DNA of 64,000 nucleotides from Larix kaempferi (GCA_027924585.1 BSBM01000822.1:2002001-2066000); one strand, 5' to 3'; counted from the stretch's first letter, positions 44,653 to 58,130 are shown. Translations and numbers: made by a program. Notes: generated by a model from the letters alone, not told the origin.

Positions 44653-47600
44653 CTAGTAAGAGGATTTTTTGCTCTTATCCAAGGAAATGATGGCATAGCA
44701 AAAAAAAAACAAAAATTCACTTTTCCATATGGGAGGAAACTCTTGATTATGCTATTTGTAAAGCAAGTAATATGTTCTTCACTAAACATGTACTTGCATT
44801 CCTTGGCATACTGCAACATTGCCACAAAATTCGAAAGGTTAAGGAGAAAGGTGATGCCAATTAAGTGAAACATTTGCTAGTATTGATTTCATTTAAAATT
44901 TCTTAATGGCCAGTGGGGCACATGTCACTTAATGAGACCTCAACAATTTTAAAATTTTACCATAGGGTAGTGGCATATAGTGGATTGATGAAAAGGACAT
45001 GTATTTACACTCTACATCTAAAGGGAATGAATAAGTGCAAGATGCAGTGATGAACTTGACATTGTATTTGGTGGAGGGTAGTGTATGTAATAGGAAAGTG
45101 GTTAGAAAGTGTGTGCAAAGGGATCATGGCATGTGGTGTTTCAGAGTGGGAGGGTGTGGGGTGATATAGAGGCAAGTATCATCACTTAGTGCTCTACATT
45201 CCACATTGATGAGATGATGCATAGTGTAGAAGGGGGAGTGGGAAGTGCCTACTCCACATAATATTCCAATTTGGTGTGTGGAATGCAATGAAAAAATACA
45301 AAGGTTTCTCAAGTGAAAAGGAGCTTTGCACATTCTTTACTTGGCCAAAAAGTGGTTTTTTCTTGTGAAACCAAAAAAAAAAAAGTTTTAAGGAATACCA
45401 TCTATAAATTAAGGAATTTAAGAATGCTTAAAGGGGGTGGGAAAATGATTTATATTTAAGCAAATGCAACTAATTGATGGGCCAATAATACTTGAAGTAG
45501 GAAAAACACATCAACAAATATTTACATCTCTTTCAATAAAGAGATAGTTTCTTTCTTATTATTTTTTTCGGTCCCCTCTCAAAGTGTCCCAGTAGAGAAT
45601 CTCGATTGGGATTCATTAATTACCACAAGGTAACAATTAGACCCCGATAAAAAATATTCAAATCCAAAAATAACCAATTAATCTATAAAAACCAAACCTT
45701 GAATATTTGTCTCTACACTAATTCTTTGTAAGCAATGTCAACATGAAGGTGCTTTATTTCCTTCCATCCATATAGTAGACCATGCTATATATATGAGGGG
45801 AAGGGAAAACCTCTAAAGTCTCAACCAACAACGTGAGAAAATGATTGAACTAGTTGCGGTAGATAATTTCTACCAACACAACATATTATTATACAATTGC
45901 ACAAATAAAAAGATCAATAAATTCTTACATATTTATCTTCCAATCCATATTTCCCCACACCCCCTAACCGATAAATAATATGTCTCTTTTGTTTCTGACA
46001 TGTTTACATATTTATAAAATGACAGAATTGTACATACCCAACCATGATATGTATGCAACTATGAAACTAAATGGTAGGGGTGGAAATTGCGAGGGGGGGT
46101 CCTTTTTTTATTCTAAAGGAAATGAAGGATATGACTTTGCCTAGGGATTAGGGACTATAATGAATAACGAGGAAAAATCCCTAGCAACATTCCAAGGATT
46201 GAAATGATTAAACGCATGTAGGTGTAAGCACATTACAATTGTTAGTTTGAATTCCTCATTCAATTGGATTAAAACTAATAACTTAGAGAATTCCAGGACT
46301 AGTGGAGTAGTTTGAATCCATGTCTTACTTCCAATTTTTGTCAACTCTTAATGAAGGGAAGATTATCTAGCCAACACATGAGTACACTTAGAAGGATTGT
46401 TTGGTGTAAAAGGGGGGGTATCGATCCATCTGCACCCCATGAATTAAATGCAAGAATAGTAAATGACAATCATAGTGGACATGTGAAAGCATATGCAAGG
46501 AGTTTAGGATAGGGAGTTATGGCCACCTTCCCCACCTTCAATTCCACTTGATGGTGGAGAGAACTATTTGGAAGCACATGTGTTGGGTTTTGGCTTCACA
46601 TAAGATCATTTGGTTCTTTTGGCACCCTTTGTCTTTGTTACATCCCAATATGCATTAGCACATGTATGAACAATCTCTCTTCTTGATGTGGTGAGGTATA
46701 TCATCATTTCAAACGATAGGCATGTTGATTGGGGTGGACAATTATCTGGATCTTGGGATGGCTCACTATTGAAATAGAATATGCATTACTTGGTGGACTC
46801 CCAACAACAAATGATCATTAATGAGAAAGAGATGGTAGAGGCTCAACAAATGGTGCATGGATCATCCTTACAATGGAGTAATTGGAACCATATGTGCGAT
46901 GAAAACCTAGTACTGGCATAGGAGAGGGATAGTCATGTGATTAATATTGTGGTACAAATTTGAATTTTCAGGGAGATGAAGAAATAATGGTGGGAGTTCA
47001 AGTAATCTCAATAAGTATGAAATCAAGCAATGGAGGAAAAGTGGAACTCGGTGCTTACAACGGTGTATGGTATTGCAAATGTTTTGAACTTGCATAGAGA
47101 GGAACCTCTGCAAAAACCTTCTCCTACACTAGGCATAGAGACCCCATGTGGGACTTAAGCAATCAAAGAGAAAAGTAATATGAAAGACATAATAAAAACT
47201 TTGAACCTCAAACTCATCCAAGAACATGGAACATTGATAATAATTCAATCAGGGACTTCAGGGTGCACAAACTTGTTCTCCATGGGCCAAGCTTCTAAAT
47301 ATATAGTTAATCTTGATTGTATTGCAAAATTTTGCTCATTTTGGATCTATATGTATGGAAATATACCTCCCATATTAGAACAATTAGTTATTGGTTTAGT
47401 AGATTAGAAGTTTATTTTAGAATCAATAGTTGAAATTTTGGCAACATGCCAATAATTTATTTTTCTATATTTGGACTACAATGTTTACTAGTTAGGATAT
47501 CACACTTTCTAGTACAAAAATACTCATTGTTTTGTAAAAAAAGCGTTGAATCTAAATGGTATGAAATAAATATTACTTACATGCACCATTTTTTTGTGGG

Positions 47601-48241
47601 TTTGGTGCCACCCCCAAAGATTTTCCTTGGTCTTCAACTTTCACAATTTTTAATAAAGGCTTGTAACTTTTTTCACTTATTTTCAAGGGTTGTGTATCCA
47701 CCCTTTTCCTATCATATTAAGAAATTTTTAAAATTTCCTTATGGTAATTATCCTTTATTCAATTGAGCATTTTTCCCATCAATTTCAATAACCATTGCAA
47801 ATCAAAATTCGCATCAACATACATTTCATACACTTATTTTACCTCTATATTTCTATCTTATGTATTTTGGGCACTTCAATGTTTATGAAAATTGCTCATA
47901 AAGTTATGACTTGTTACTCCACTCACCTACTTGTGAAACTTCCTACCTATTTCATTCCTTCTCCTCACTTGTCCCTGAATAATTGGCAATTTAGATGCAT
48001 TAGGGATATTGTCTACAACACTATATTGTTTTCTTTTGATTTCCCTTGAAGGGAAGAACCATCACATGCATTATTGACCATTAAAAAGAATCAGTTTCTT
48101 CATATTAGGAAATATTTTCATAATTTAGTAATATATACAAATCATAAAACTAAGCTACTATTTCTACCACTTCTTACTTGTTGTATTATCAGGATTAGCA
48201 ATCCTAGCAACTACATCTAAATTGGAAGTTGGCATAGAAAT
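44653..48241. other. AT-rich intergenic region
   Basis: Only short ORFs without recognisable similarity. A TATA-like ctatatatatgag at about 45784 and G runs near 46390 are isolated. Nothing I can name. Confidence 0.45.
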
Positions 48242-48677
48242 TGTTTGATAAACAAAATAATTTGAACACCTTAAGGGAACGACTCACAAAAACAAATCCA
48301 AGATTAATACGTTAGTGTATTACATGGTTAAGACCTCCAAAGAGGAAAAAAATACATAACCCTAGCCAATGTGGCCACTTGAGAAAATATACTAGTGAAA
48401 AAGGAAAATATGTTACATATGAGTTTCTCACATTTGATCATCAGTAAATGACCCTCCATACTATTTAAATAGATATCATTGACCAATGAGGTTTCAAGAA
48501 ATGGATCAATAGTCATTATTATCGAGGAGAAGATGAACCATTGGTTAACTTTATACCTAGAACATAATCACGATAGTTGGATTAGATAATTACAAATGTG
48601 CACTAAAGAAACACGTTTTACCTAAAGAAATATTAGACCAAGCTGATATTAACTAAATCCTAAGTGTTTAAATATCC
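48242..48677 (-). repeat. 3' LTR of copia-B
   Basis: Shared blocks with 59637-60059 include aacaccttaagg, catatgagttt, tttaaatagatatcattgaccaat-like text, and ttttacctaaaga followed by cattagacca-like text. Many substitutions and small indels separate the copies. The end is set by the adjoining polypurine tract. Confidence 0.85.
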
Positions 48678-48680
48678 TAA

Positions 48681-48690
48681 GATCCCCCTA
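48681..48690 (-). promoter_or_regulatory. Polypurine tract of copia-B
   Basis: The minus strand TAGGGGGATC lies a few bases from the LTR start, the usual position. Confidence 0.6.
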
Positions 48691-48699
48691 AGAGCAATT

Positions 48700-51003
48700 T
48701 AGGATAGGATTGAACGATTTAGAAAGGTGACACAATAGGAGAATGAAGGAGGCATTAGAGCTTATCCCCCTTTAATGACAACTTCATGAGTTCCTAACAT
48801 AGATAAAAGTTTGGAAAAATTCACTTTTATAAGAGACATATGGGAATGTTTGCAACTTCATCATTTGTAGGGAAATATAACACTTCGACTATGGGATGTT
48901 GAAGAAGATTTCTGATGAAGTGCATGTGTACCTCAATGTGTTTGTGGCATTGATTTTGAACTAAATATTTGACGAGTTGAATGTAACTTTGATTATCACA
49001 CTCAAGTGTGATTGAATGTTGTTGTTGGAATTTAAAATTTGAAAGGGTCTATGACAGCCACGAGGCTTCTTGACTTGCACTAACTATTGTTCTATGATTT
49101 GCTGTTGCTACAGAAAAAGCAATGGCAGGTTGCTTTTTACAATACCACGGAACTAAGAGTGAAAAGATAACCTATAATAGAATTTCAATCATTAAAGTCG
49201 CCAACCCAATTGGAATTAGTGAAACCAACCAACAAAGGAGTCCCCCTTGAACTATACCCGTGATATATCAAACTATCCTTTTTGTTGCTTTCCAATGGCT
49301 CTCACAGAGTTTTTTCATATATCGGGCAACAAGAAAGACACCAAAGGAAATATTGGGATGGGTATGAGTCAAATACAAAAGGAGACCAACTAACTAATTG
49401 TGCAAAGTGGCATCTACTTTGGGTGTAGTCCATGTGGCATCAATTTTGACTCTAAACTGGCAAGAAGATGGGGTTGGTTTACAAGGTCACATGCATACTT
49501 AAACTAGGAAATTTTCATTCCTATATTAATTTACAAGGCTTGGAGGCCAAGGAAGTCTATCATTTTAATTTCTTCTTAATATTGGATTTCACACGGGTTA
49601 AAATTTTGGGATCATGACCAATGAGTATAAGGTCATAAACATAAATAAAAACTATTATGAGATGGTTACCTATTTTCTTGGTACATATATTGGGGTCACA
49701 ATGACATCTATAAAAGCTAGTGTCAAGAAGAAACCTATCCATTTTAGCATACCAAGCTCAAGGAGCTTGCTTAAAGCCACGAAGAGATTTAATTAAGGTG
49801 ACAAACAAGGTTAGAACTATTATGTATACCCAAGAGGTCATTCCATGTATATTTATTCTTGTATATTCCCATGCAAGAAGGCATATTTAACATCCATTTA
49901 ATGGACATCCCATTCATATGAAGCGACAAGGGATATAATAGAGGGAATGTAATGAATTTTGGTTACAAGGGAAAAGGTTTCAGTATAGTCATTTCATTCT
50001 ACCTAAGAAAATCCTTTGGAAAGTAATATAGTGTTATGTCCTTCAACACTTCCATTTGATGCATACTTAATTCCATACACCCGATGACATCTAACATTTT
50101 TCCTCATTTTGGAAGAGGTACAAGGTACCAAGTATTTTTTACCATTAAGAAACAATATTCTTCATTCATTGCTACATCCCAATTTGGATGGCCATAATAT
50201 TTTGCAAAGGTTTCTAGATCACAAGCCTCTAAAACTTGAGCCAAAAGAGAGGAGTCCCAATGAAACTATGAACGTGCAAGATGTTGTTCTAAAGGATCAA
50301 CGATAAGATCATTAGTTGCTTTTCGTATTGTATAGACCCATCTTGAATATTGTGGTGTTGGTGCATCTTCATGTCCAATGGATTCAATGGGAGGAAGGTG
50401 AGCAAGTGGAGGTGAATTTTCATCCCCGCTATCATCCTTTGAAGAAGAATAAAATGGAATAGGAACACTAGCAAGAAATTGGGAATAAAAGATGGCACAT
50501 TTGTCGAATATGGCTCACAGGTCAAAAATGGAAAAATCATTGAATTAGGCATGAATGTCAATGGGCCTTAATAAAACTTGAAAACTATCCTATAATAATT
50601 TCATTGAAATTAGGTTGAAGAAGTTTATAACCTCTTACATTTTCACAATATCTAACAAAAATGTGCTTCTCACTCTTAGACTATATTGCTTTCATTCTCT
50701 TATCAGGAAAGTGAGCACATGCTTCACTATCAAACATACGAAAGTGGCTTATATATAGCTTAAGCTTACTCCATGCTTCTTTCAATGTTATATCTTTTAA
50801 ATCCTTTGTGGGAGTGTGATTAACTAAGTAATTTTTACAATTAATGGATTCTAACCGAAAATGAGGATTTAACCCCTTAGATTAGATCATAGAATTCAAC
50901 ATTTCTTTTCATGTGCAATTCTTTCCCTTGGCAACACCATTTTGTTGTGGTGTATATGGAATAGTATGCTCCATTTGAATGCCCCATGAAATGCAGTAAG
51001 TTG
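48700..51003 (-). pseudogene. copia-B integrase end and reverse transcriptase, decayed
   Basis: From right to left the minus strand encodes the integrase tail TPQQNGVAKGKN (the usual E-R of VAERKN is K-G, so the third catalytic residue is lost), an RT start (MNEEYCFLMVKNTWYLVPLP), MDVKYAFLHGN, and at 49560-49742 CDPNICTKKIGNHLIIV with the catalytic box as YVYD in place of YVDD. Frames change repeatedly and stops are common. The piece ends at the LINE target site at its right boundary. Confidence 0.82.
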
Positions 51004-51017
51004 TTTAATTTGTAGTT
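51004..51017. repeat. Left 14-bp target duplication of the LINE
   Basis: tttaatttgtagtt here is exactly repeated at 57674-57687 on the other side of the LINE. Confidence 0.93.
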
Positions 51018-51343
51018 TTTTTTTTTCCTGGAAAAAAAAGCGTAATTTCATTTCATCCTTAAGAGTACGAAATTACATTTTGTCGTCTTCACTCATAAAG
51101 AGTGGAATATAGGTCTTTTTTTTAAAAAAAAATCCTGCATATGACTAATATAAGCTATGATGTTCTCACCACGTGAGCATTAACATCTATTACAAAAAGT
51201 AAAATATACTTGTTCACCATGATCCTATCATAACATAATTTACAAAACTTTTGAGTCCATCCTGTACAATAACTGTGGAATAAAGTAAACTGCAAAGTAT
51301 CAAAAAAGTTCAAAGTATCCATTCTGAAAAATAAAACAGGGCA
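51018..51343 (-). other. LINE 3' untranslated region and poly(A)
   Basis: About 325 bases after the ORF2 stop (TGA 51344-51346). The end carries a short self-complementary segment (aattacgctttttttt region against aatttcgtactc region) and then the poly(A). Confidence 0.8.
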
Positions 51344-54300
51344 TCACTCAATGAACGGCCAATGATAATATTCTCTTCCCACTCCATCCTCAAATTCTAT
51401 AATTTTCCATATACCGACCCCCAACAGCAACCCATCTTTCGATGCCTTATCCGCCTCTGAGTTGTTTTCGCGGTAGATATGCCTGCAATTAAAAGTTTCA
51501 AAAGTGTGAACGACATTATGGATTTGTTCCAACACAGCAACAATCCGATGATTGTTACACTGAAAAGAGCCTGACACCCACTGGATCACATTTAAAGAGT
51601 CCCCATAAATAGTAATGTTCCTCACAGTATGTTCCAAGGCGAAGGAGATAAGTAGTTTCAGACTGAGAATCTCAGCCCAATTGTTGGTTCCTCTCCCAAA
51701 CCCAAACGACATCACAAAGAAATGGGTAGGAGACAAGTAGAGTAGGGCCCCTCCCCCACACCGTTCATTCTGGAAATCCCCATCAAAGAAACCCCAAGGC
51801 TGATAGCGATCTATATCCACAGGTTGAATACATCTGACAGACGTAGCAGTTTTGGGATGTTTGTATGCAAGGAAGATCCCATAGCTGTTAATAGCTGATA
51901 GAGCAGGTAGCCCAGCAATATCCGAAAACAGACATTTGTTTCTAGATAACCAGATCCCCCAGATTATGATGAGTGGAAGAGCTCTAAAAGAAGAAAAGGC
52001 AGGATTATGAGACCATCGTCTCCAAGCATATTCCAAAGTGTTTCCTGTCCAATGGAACACTACTTTTAAGATTCTAGAAGCAATATTCCAAACCTTAGAG
52101 ATAAAACTACACTGTAAGAAAAGGTGCATCACATTCTCCTCCGCCTGATTACACAGGTAGCATTTTCTAGGTCCATGTAGGCTTCTTCTCTGCAGAAAGT
52201 CCCAAGTCGGTACTCTATTAACTAAAACACACCACATGAATAACCTTACCTTATGAGGGCACTGTAGCTTCCATAACTTTTCCCACCACCAGTCCTGATC
52301 TCTGTCCAAAAAATTCTCGCTGATCCATAGATATCCTTTTTTTAGGGTATAGTTGCCTGAGGGATCCCCATCCCAAACAAGAGTGTCTTCTTGATCATTC
52401 AAGTAAATCTGATCCCTGCTAAGAGCCCTCAAATACTGCCTTAGCTCATCCACCAACTCTCCTTCCAAACCAAAAGAATCAGCCCTCCTCCATACAGGGC
52501 TTCCCATCCATTCATGCTCCAAGTCTGCCAATTGATTAAGATAGTAATACTCTCTATGACCCAACTCATCAATCAGCTCGGCTGACAACAAATGCTGAGC
52601 TTCACAACCCACCCAGGGATCACAACCAATTCTCACTCTGTGCCCATTACCAACATCCCAAACCAGATTTTGTTCTATAACATGAAAAGAGGATACAACA
52701 GCTTTCCAAATGCATGAACCACCTTTATGAGATTTCTGTGGGGACCGAATCCATGATTCAACAGACTCAGGCTCAACATATTTATGAACCATAACTCTTG
52801 CCCAGAAACCCTCAGACTTTATTAAACGCCAACCACATTTCGCAGCCAATGCTTTGGAGAAGTGAAAGATGTTCTTGAGTCCCCATCCACCCAAAGCTTT
52901 TGGTACTGCAATTCGATCCCATTTGACCCAAGGAGTAACATGAGCATCCTCTTTGCCATTCAAGAGAAATTTGAAACATATTTTTCTCGCTGAATCCAAA
53001 ATTACCTTCGGAATCCAAGCCAGTGACATCCAATAGACTGGAATAGCTTCCAATACCGACTTAACCAGAACTAATCTCCCAGCTCTTGATAGCCACCTGA
53101 AGCTCCAACTTTTTAACCGTTTTTCCAATTTTTCCAGTAACCCGACCCAGTCTTGATTTTGATAATCATTTGGCTTAAGGTTGAATCCAAGATACTTGAA
53201 CCCTTCCGAAAGGGTAAGAATAGTGAAGGGGAACAGATCAGAATAAGTATGGATTTCCTCGTCTCTTAATAAGGATACAGTAAGAGAGGATTTCCCAGCA
53301 TTTATTTCCATCCTTGTTGCTATTGAAAAAAGATCCAAAATTTCCTTAAGTTTTAAAGCATCCCTCATGGAACCCGAATAGAATATCAAAATACCATCCA
53401 CAAAAAGCAGATGAGTGAGAGAAATTCTGGGAGCCACCAAGATACCCTCAAAATGTCCCAAGCGTCTTGCATCTTTAATAGCCTGACTTAGACTTTCAGC
53501 TACCAGCAAAAATAATAGTGGAGATAAATGGCACCCCTGGCTAAGGCCCCTCCTAAGATGAAAAAAAGGAGTCGCCGCTCCATTCATTAAGATAGAGAAA
53601 GAGACAGTGGATATGCAACTCATGATCCATCGTATGAAACCAATCTCAAAACCCAAATGAGTAAGCATAAGACGGATATAGAGCCAACTAACCTTGTCAT
53701 AAGCTTTTGAAAGATCAATTTTAAGGACTGCTCCTTTCAATTTTCTGGTTTTGATGCTATGCAATCCTTCCTGGGCAATCCCAATAGCTTCATGGATCTG
53801 ACGACCTTCAAGAAACCCAAATTGTTCCTCTGAGATATGAGCAGATAAGATAGGTTTGAGTCTACTGGCAATAACTTTGGTAACTATCTTATACACACAA
53901 TTGCAGAGAGATATAGGTCTAAAATCATTCAGATTTGAAGGAGAATCCACTTTTGGGATTAGAGCTATGAAAGTGGAATTAATGCTGGTTGGTATCCTGC
54001 CGTCCCTCCTAGTATCTTCAACGAGTTGTAATAGATCCTCTCCAATTATATCAAAGAGAGCAATGAAAAATTCAATGGTCCAACCATCCGGCCCCGGACT
54101 CTTATCCTTCTGAAAGCTATTCAAAACCTCTTTTAATTCATCAGCCGTAATGGGGTTCATCAGTTTCATGTTGTCTTCATCCTCAACAAAACGAGGGAAT
54201 AGCTGTGCTACCCTTATAACCTCCTCAATGCTCATACTATCACTAACTTTGAAGAGGTTCTGAAAATGATTAACCCCTACACCAGCCAGCCCTTCAAAAG

Positions 54301-55480
54301 TAGCATGTGAAATACCTTCTTCATCTTCAAGATGCGAAATGGTGTTAGCTGATCTTCTACCTTTTGCATATGCATGAAAGAATTTCGAGTTTTCATCCCC
54401 ACTTTCCAACCAGATGGCCCTGCTCTTCAATCTCCAAGTCTCTTCATATTGCATCAAAATCCTGTTATGCTGATCCTCCAAATGTACAAGATAATCCTTC
54501 GAAGCTTGAGAACCAAAACCACCTCCAACCCCTTCTGAGATGGAGGATATTTCATCCTCGACAGTCTTTAGAGTCCTTCCATCCCTGATTCTTTTTTTAG
54601 CCGCCCAAGTTTTGATTGGATCCTTCAGAGTTTTTATGTTCTCAGCAAAGTGAAATGTTGCCGAAAGTATCAGCCCAGGGTGGTAAGGAGTCCAATACTG
54701 ATGAAAAATCTCAACAAAGGTAGGATCCTTAAGCCAGATCTTGTTAAATTTTAAGGGAGCCGGAGGATTTACAGGGCCAACCTTCATCTCCAAGAAGATA
54801 GGATCATGAGCTGAGCATCCTCCAGACCCAATCCATTTCCTGACGTAGAAAAAAGACTCAACTAATAACTTAGAGAGCAAAAAATGGTCCAATCTCTTCG
54901 CCACCCTTTCCGAGCCAACCCTCATATTCCTCCATGATGGTTTTAAACACATAGGTTCAACATCGACCCAACTTCCCTCAGTGAACTTCCTGATAAGAAA
55001 ATTGGTGAGTGGATCTACATGAGCATGAGGCCCCCATACTTCAGCTTGACCCAGAGAAAAGTTGATATCCCCCCCCAAGATGACAGAATCCCCTTTGATC
55101 ATATCCCTTGCCAGCAAAGAGTTCCAAAAGGGTTCCCGGTCACAATATGGTCCATAGATGTTTACAATAGTAAAGCCATTTTCCAGGCCCAAAAACTTAC
55201 AGGACATTCCTAAGACCGAATGCATTCCCCAAAGAGAGGAAACATAGACCTAAGCTTCTAACCAACCGATCACCAGTCCTCCAGAGCTTCCCCTAGCATC
55301 AGAGGCCTCAAAGCCCCACCCCGGGAACCAGGACTTTACTTTTCCAATCGCTTCATCACCTCCACACATAGTTTCTTGTAACAACAAAATATCAGGATGT
55401 TCAAGCTCCAACATCCTCGACAATGCTGGTCTTTTTGAGGGACCAGCACGACCCCTACAATTAAGGGACATAATCTTCAT
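51344..55480 (-). pseudogene. LINE ORF2: endonuclease, reverse transcriptase, RNase H
   Basis: ORF2 starts at ATG 55480 (MKIMSLNCRG), overlapping the ORF1 stop by ATGA. The endonuclease motifs are NCRG, LQET, GSSGGL, NIYGPY, GGDINF and SAHDPIF. A TAG at 55250-55252 breaks it; it resumes in frame for 1293 codons from 55225. RT motifs: KSPGPDGWTIEFF, RPISLCNCVYKI, FLEGRQIHEAI, LKIDLSKAYDKVSW, GLSQGCHLSPLLF. The catalytic box, normally FADD, reads FVDG (53393-53404), so the second Asp is lost. A zf-RVT finger (CYLCNQAEENVMHLFLQC) and an RNase H follow with D, E, D and D residues in FFDGD, NWAEIL, YGDSLN and SEADKASKDG. Confidence 0.95.
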
Positions 55481-57464
55481 CGGAAGCCTTCCTTATGGGC
55501 ATTCACTGCTCTAAGTGCCCTTTCAATTGAAAGTTGCTTGCCATTCCTAAGATCCGAGCATGCTCGTGACTTTGCATGCGAAATGAAAGATTTTCGACCT
55601 CTAAGCTTAGAGATTCTAGGCTTATCTTTCCCTATCCCACCAACAACAAGTTTATTCATAGAGCGGAGGAAATAACCAGACTCAGCAGAGCCCGAGGGGG
55701 AGGCGGGAAAAGGAACAACTTTTTGTAATACCAGGGAGTCAGCAGGGTTTTCCTCAAGGGGGAAATCCAGTAAGAGGGTTTTCTCAATAGGGGGTGAGCT
55801 GGGAGAAATCGGAGGAACAGTGAGTGAAGCCAACATATGAGAGGAGATATGTAAATTTTAAACCCATCCACCCAATCATTACCCGAAAATGACAAGTTTT
55901 TAATAAAAAAATTAAAGGAAGGGTTAGGGTAGGGAGCAGAGGAAGTACGAGCTGCCATATCTAGAGACCGAACAATATTCTGCAGAGGACCCACCGGAGC
56001 AGTGAGCACTGGAGGAGTATGATCAACTTCGGCTGAGACTGCGACCAAATCTGTTTCCGGCACTAATCCATCCTCCCCCACCAAACCTTCTTCCTCCAAA
56101 ATGCCTGAAGGCACCACCGACTGTATTATCTTATGTTGTCCTAAGACATCATCTCCAAAATCCACAAATGCCACCTTTTCCACCATCCTACGTTTCAAGG
56201 AGTTTCCAAACTTCATTCGAACCGACAGAGAACATTCAATGGCCGGATGGCCATACTCATGACAGCGTCTACAACGGAACGACACATTTTCATAATCTAG
56301 GGTTTGGGCATAGGTATAAGGCCCCCATTTCAGATCCATACCATCGAATAACCCTTCTCTAACATTTATACTAACCAGAATGCACACAACCTTTTGTATA
56401 GATGTTGTCACAAAGGAAAAATCCGCATCCAGGTAAGTTCCCAACAGATTACCTATTCTCCGGAAGTGCTCCTCAGCCCAATAGTGTAAAGGTAGCCCAG
56501 GTAGGCGGACCCAAAGAGGGATGGTGTCCATCCGTTCATGGCTTGCATCTAATAAAGGGTTCCATGGCTTGAGCATGAGAGGTACTTATAGAATCGACCA
56601 GTTCAAACTTAAGGCCCATTGTGCATGAGCATCCGATGAGAAATGGAAGGCAAACCAACTCCCCGAAAGGGCCACCACACGAGGAACATACCCACAATTA
56701 CCAAACCAGGCCCCATATGCCCACTGAATAACCGTCTTAAGGCTCACTGTCCTGCCATTAACCCTACCAACTAAAACAGATTTAACCATGCCGACTATCT
56801 GCTGGAAACCAATGTCTTCTCCTAAAGCATAGTTCGGGGCCTTACCGGAATTTTTGAGCCACTTTCTCCTACCTTTTGAACGTGAACAAGGTGGTGCCGA
56901 CCTCGCAGAATCCTCCTCCCGAACAGAAGCCCTCTGAACTGAATCCACAGAGGGGCTAGAGAAGCCACGTTGTTCGGCAGTGCCCAGGTTTGCAGCTACA
57001 TAACCATCCGAAGAAGAAAAATGTGAAGTCCCTACCACCTTTTCAAACCTCACCAAAGATTCCACACGGTATCCCCGCACTGGAGATCTCGAACCACCCG
57101 ACGAGTTTAGAAAAACTTGGATATTCCCAAGCTCCGAACATAAAGAACCAGACGAAAAGGTGAGAGTGTTGAATCCTTTGACACCCCAAATACTATCACA
57201 AGTCTCTGCTTGCACCAAACCCTCATCTAGACCATTCCAATGTCGGTACAGCACCAGATTCGAGAGGACCGGCGAGAGAACAGTATCTAGAACCGGTTTT
57301 AGTTCTAAAACAGGGAAATAGTCAGCCGGCCGGTAGCTACCATCAACAAGTGCCCCAAAAATCCCGTCGCCTGAGAAATCCCTGAAGGCACCAGGTGGCG
57401 AACGCCAAATGTCCCTATGATGCAAACTGTCACTCTCGTAATCCACCTCGTCTAGTGGATCCAT
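55477..57464 (-). pseudogene. LINE ORF1: DUF4283 and zinc knuckle protein
   Basis: Starts with MDPLDEVDYESD at 57464. An N-terminal Ser/Gly-rich region leads into a DUF4283-like domain (WAYGAWFGNCGYVPRVVALS, then WVRLPGLPLHYWAEEHFRRI) and a CCHC knuckle (CRRCHEYGHPAIEC). The C-terminal tail ends in RALRAVNAHKEGFR. A TAA at 56586-56588 lies within the DUF4283-like region. A frameshift near 55845 moves the tail into another frame. In plants such ORF1 proteins bind RNA and act with ORF2; that role is from the family, not shown here. Confidence 0.9.
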
Positions 57465-57673
57465 GCTCGGTAAACAGAGAACCTTCCTGAATATGGATTA
57501 GGGAAAAATAGAAACTGTAAATAAAAAATTACCCACAGATAAAAAATAACCCTAACAATTTAGAAGAGTGTGCCACCTCGGTGACCGTGTAGTCCCTCTG
57601 ACAGGGATGGCGGCATCACTGCCGCCTGCAGAGGGCTACACTGTAGACCCCTCCGTCACAGCAGACCCCTCCC
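57465..57673 (-). promoter_or_regulatory. LINE 5' untranslated region
   Basis: About 209 bases, GC-rich at the extreme 5' end (minus strand begins GGGAGGGGTCTGC), with a doubled tctgc/tctac box. In LINEs this region holds the internal promoter. The presence of this end indicates a full-length copy. Confidence 0.7.
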
Positions 57674-57687
57674 TTTAATTTGTAGTT
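57674..57687. repeat. Right 14-bp target duplication of the LINE
   Basis: An exact copy of 51004-51017. Confidence 0.93.
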
Positions 57688-58130
57688 AATATTATCATCT
57701 CCATTATATGTTCTTAACTTCTAAAGTCGATGTCCAAATTATTTTTGTACAAGGGCATTGTAGGCTACAAACATGTTGAAAACTCCACTCTTGAGTTTTT
57801 AAGAAATAATCCCAAGTGTGTTTGGAAAAATCATCAATGAAAGTTAAGTACTTGAAGGATGATAACGAAGCATAAGGAAGGCCATCGAACAAATCACTAT
57901 GAAAAATTTAAAAGGGGGCCGGGGCATGCTAAGACGTGTGCTTGTCAAAATTGTCTTCACAATGTTTGGTGGGAACACAATTGGAACAAACACTGTCTCT
58001 GCAAGAAACAAGAGGAATACCAATCACCATATTTTGGATACATGGTTGTTGCAATGAACAATATTTTAGGTCCACAAATTGCCCCTATTCAATCGTTAAC
58101 CAAGACTGAATGGATCGAAAATAGGTCCAC
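57688..58130 (-). pseudogene. copia-B integrase N-terminal part
   Basis: The minus strand encodes a gag-pre-integrase finger (MVIGIPLV, CSNCVPTKHCEDNFDKHTS) and the integrase start (HSDLFDGLPYASLSS, YLTFIDDFSKHTWDYFLK). The first catalytic Asp (HSDL) is present. A stop lies between the two parts. The remainder of the core is missing between here and the piece at 51003, from older deletion or decay. Confidence 0.82.

Larger units (their letters stand above)
51018..57673 (-). mobile_element. Near full-length plant L1-type LINE
   Basis: 6.66 kb bounded by an exact 14-bp target duplication. The minus-strand 3' end is a poly(A) (plus-strand T run at 51018-51026) and the 5' end is GC-rich. It has two ORFs, ORF1 (DUF4283 and CCHC) and ORF2 (endonuclease, RT, zinc finger, RNase H). 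It interrupts the copia-B integrase. Damage is light: one stop and one frameshift in ORF1, one stop in ORF2 and an altered RT active site. Confidence 0.95.

Noticed and set aside
47446-48049. Two plus-strand ORFs of 106 and 84 codons
   Set aside because: Hydrophobic, T-rich sequence with no family resemblance; typical chance ORFs of AT-rich DNA.
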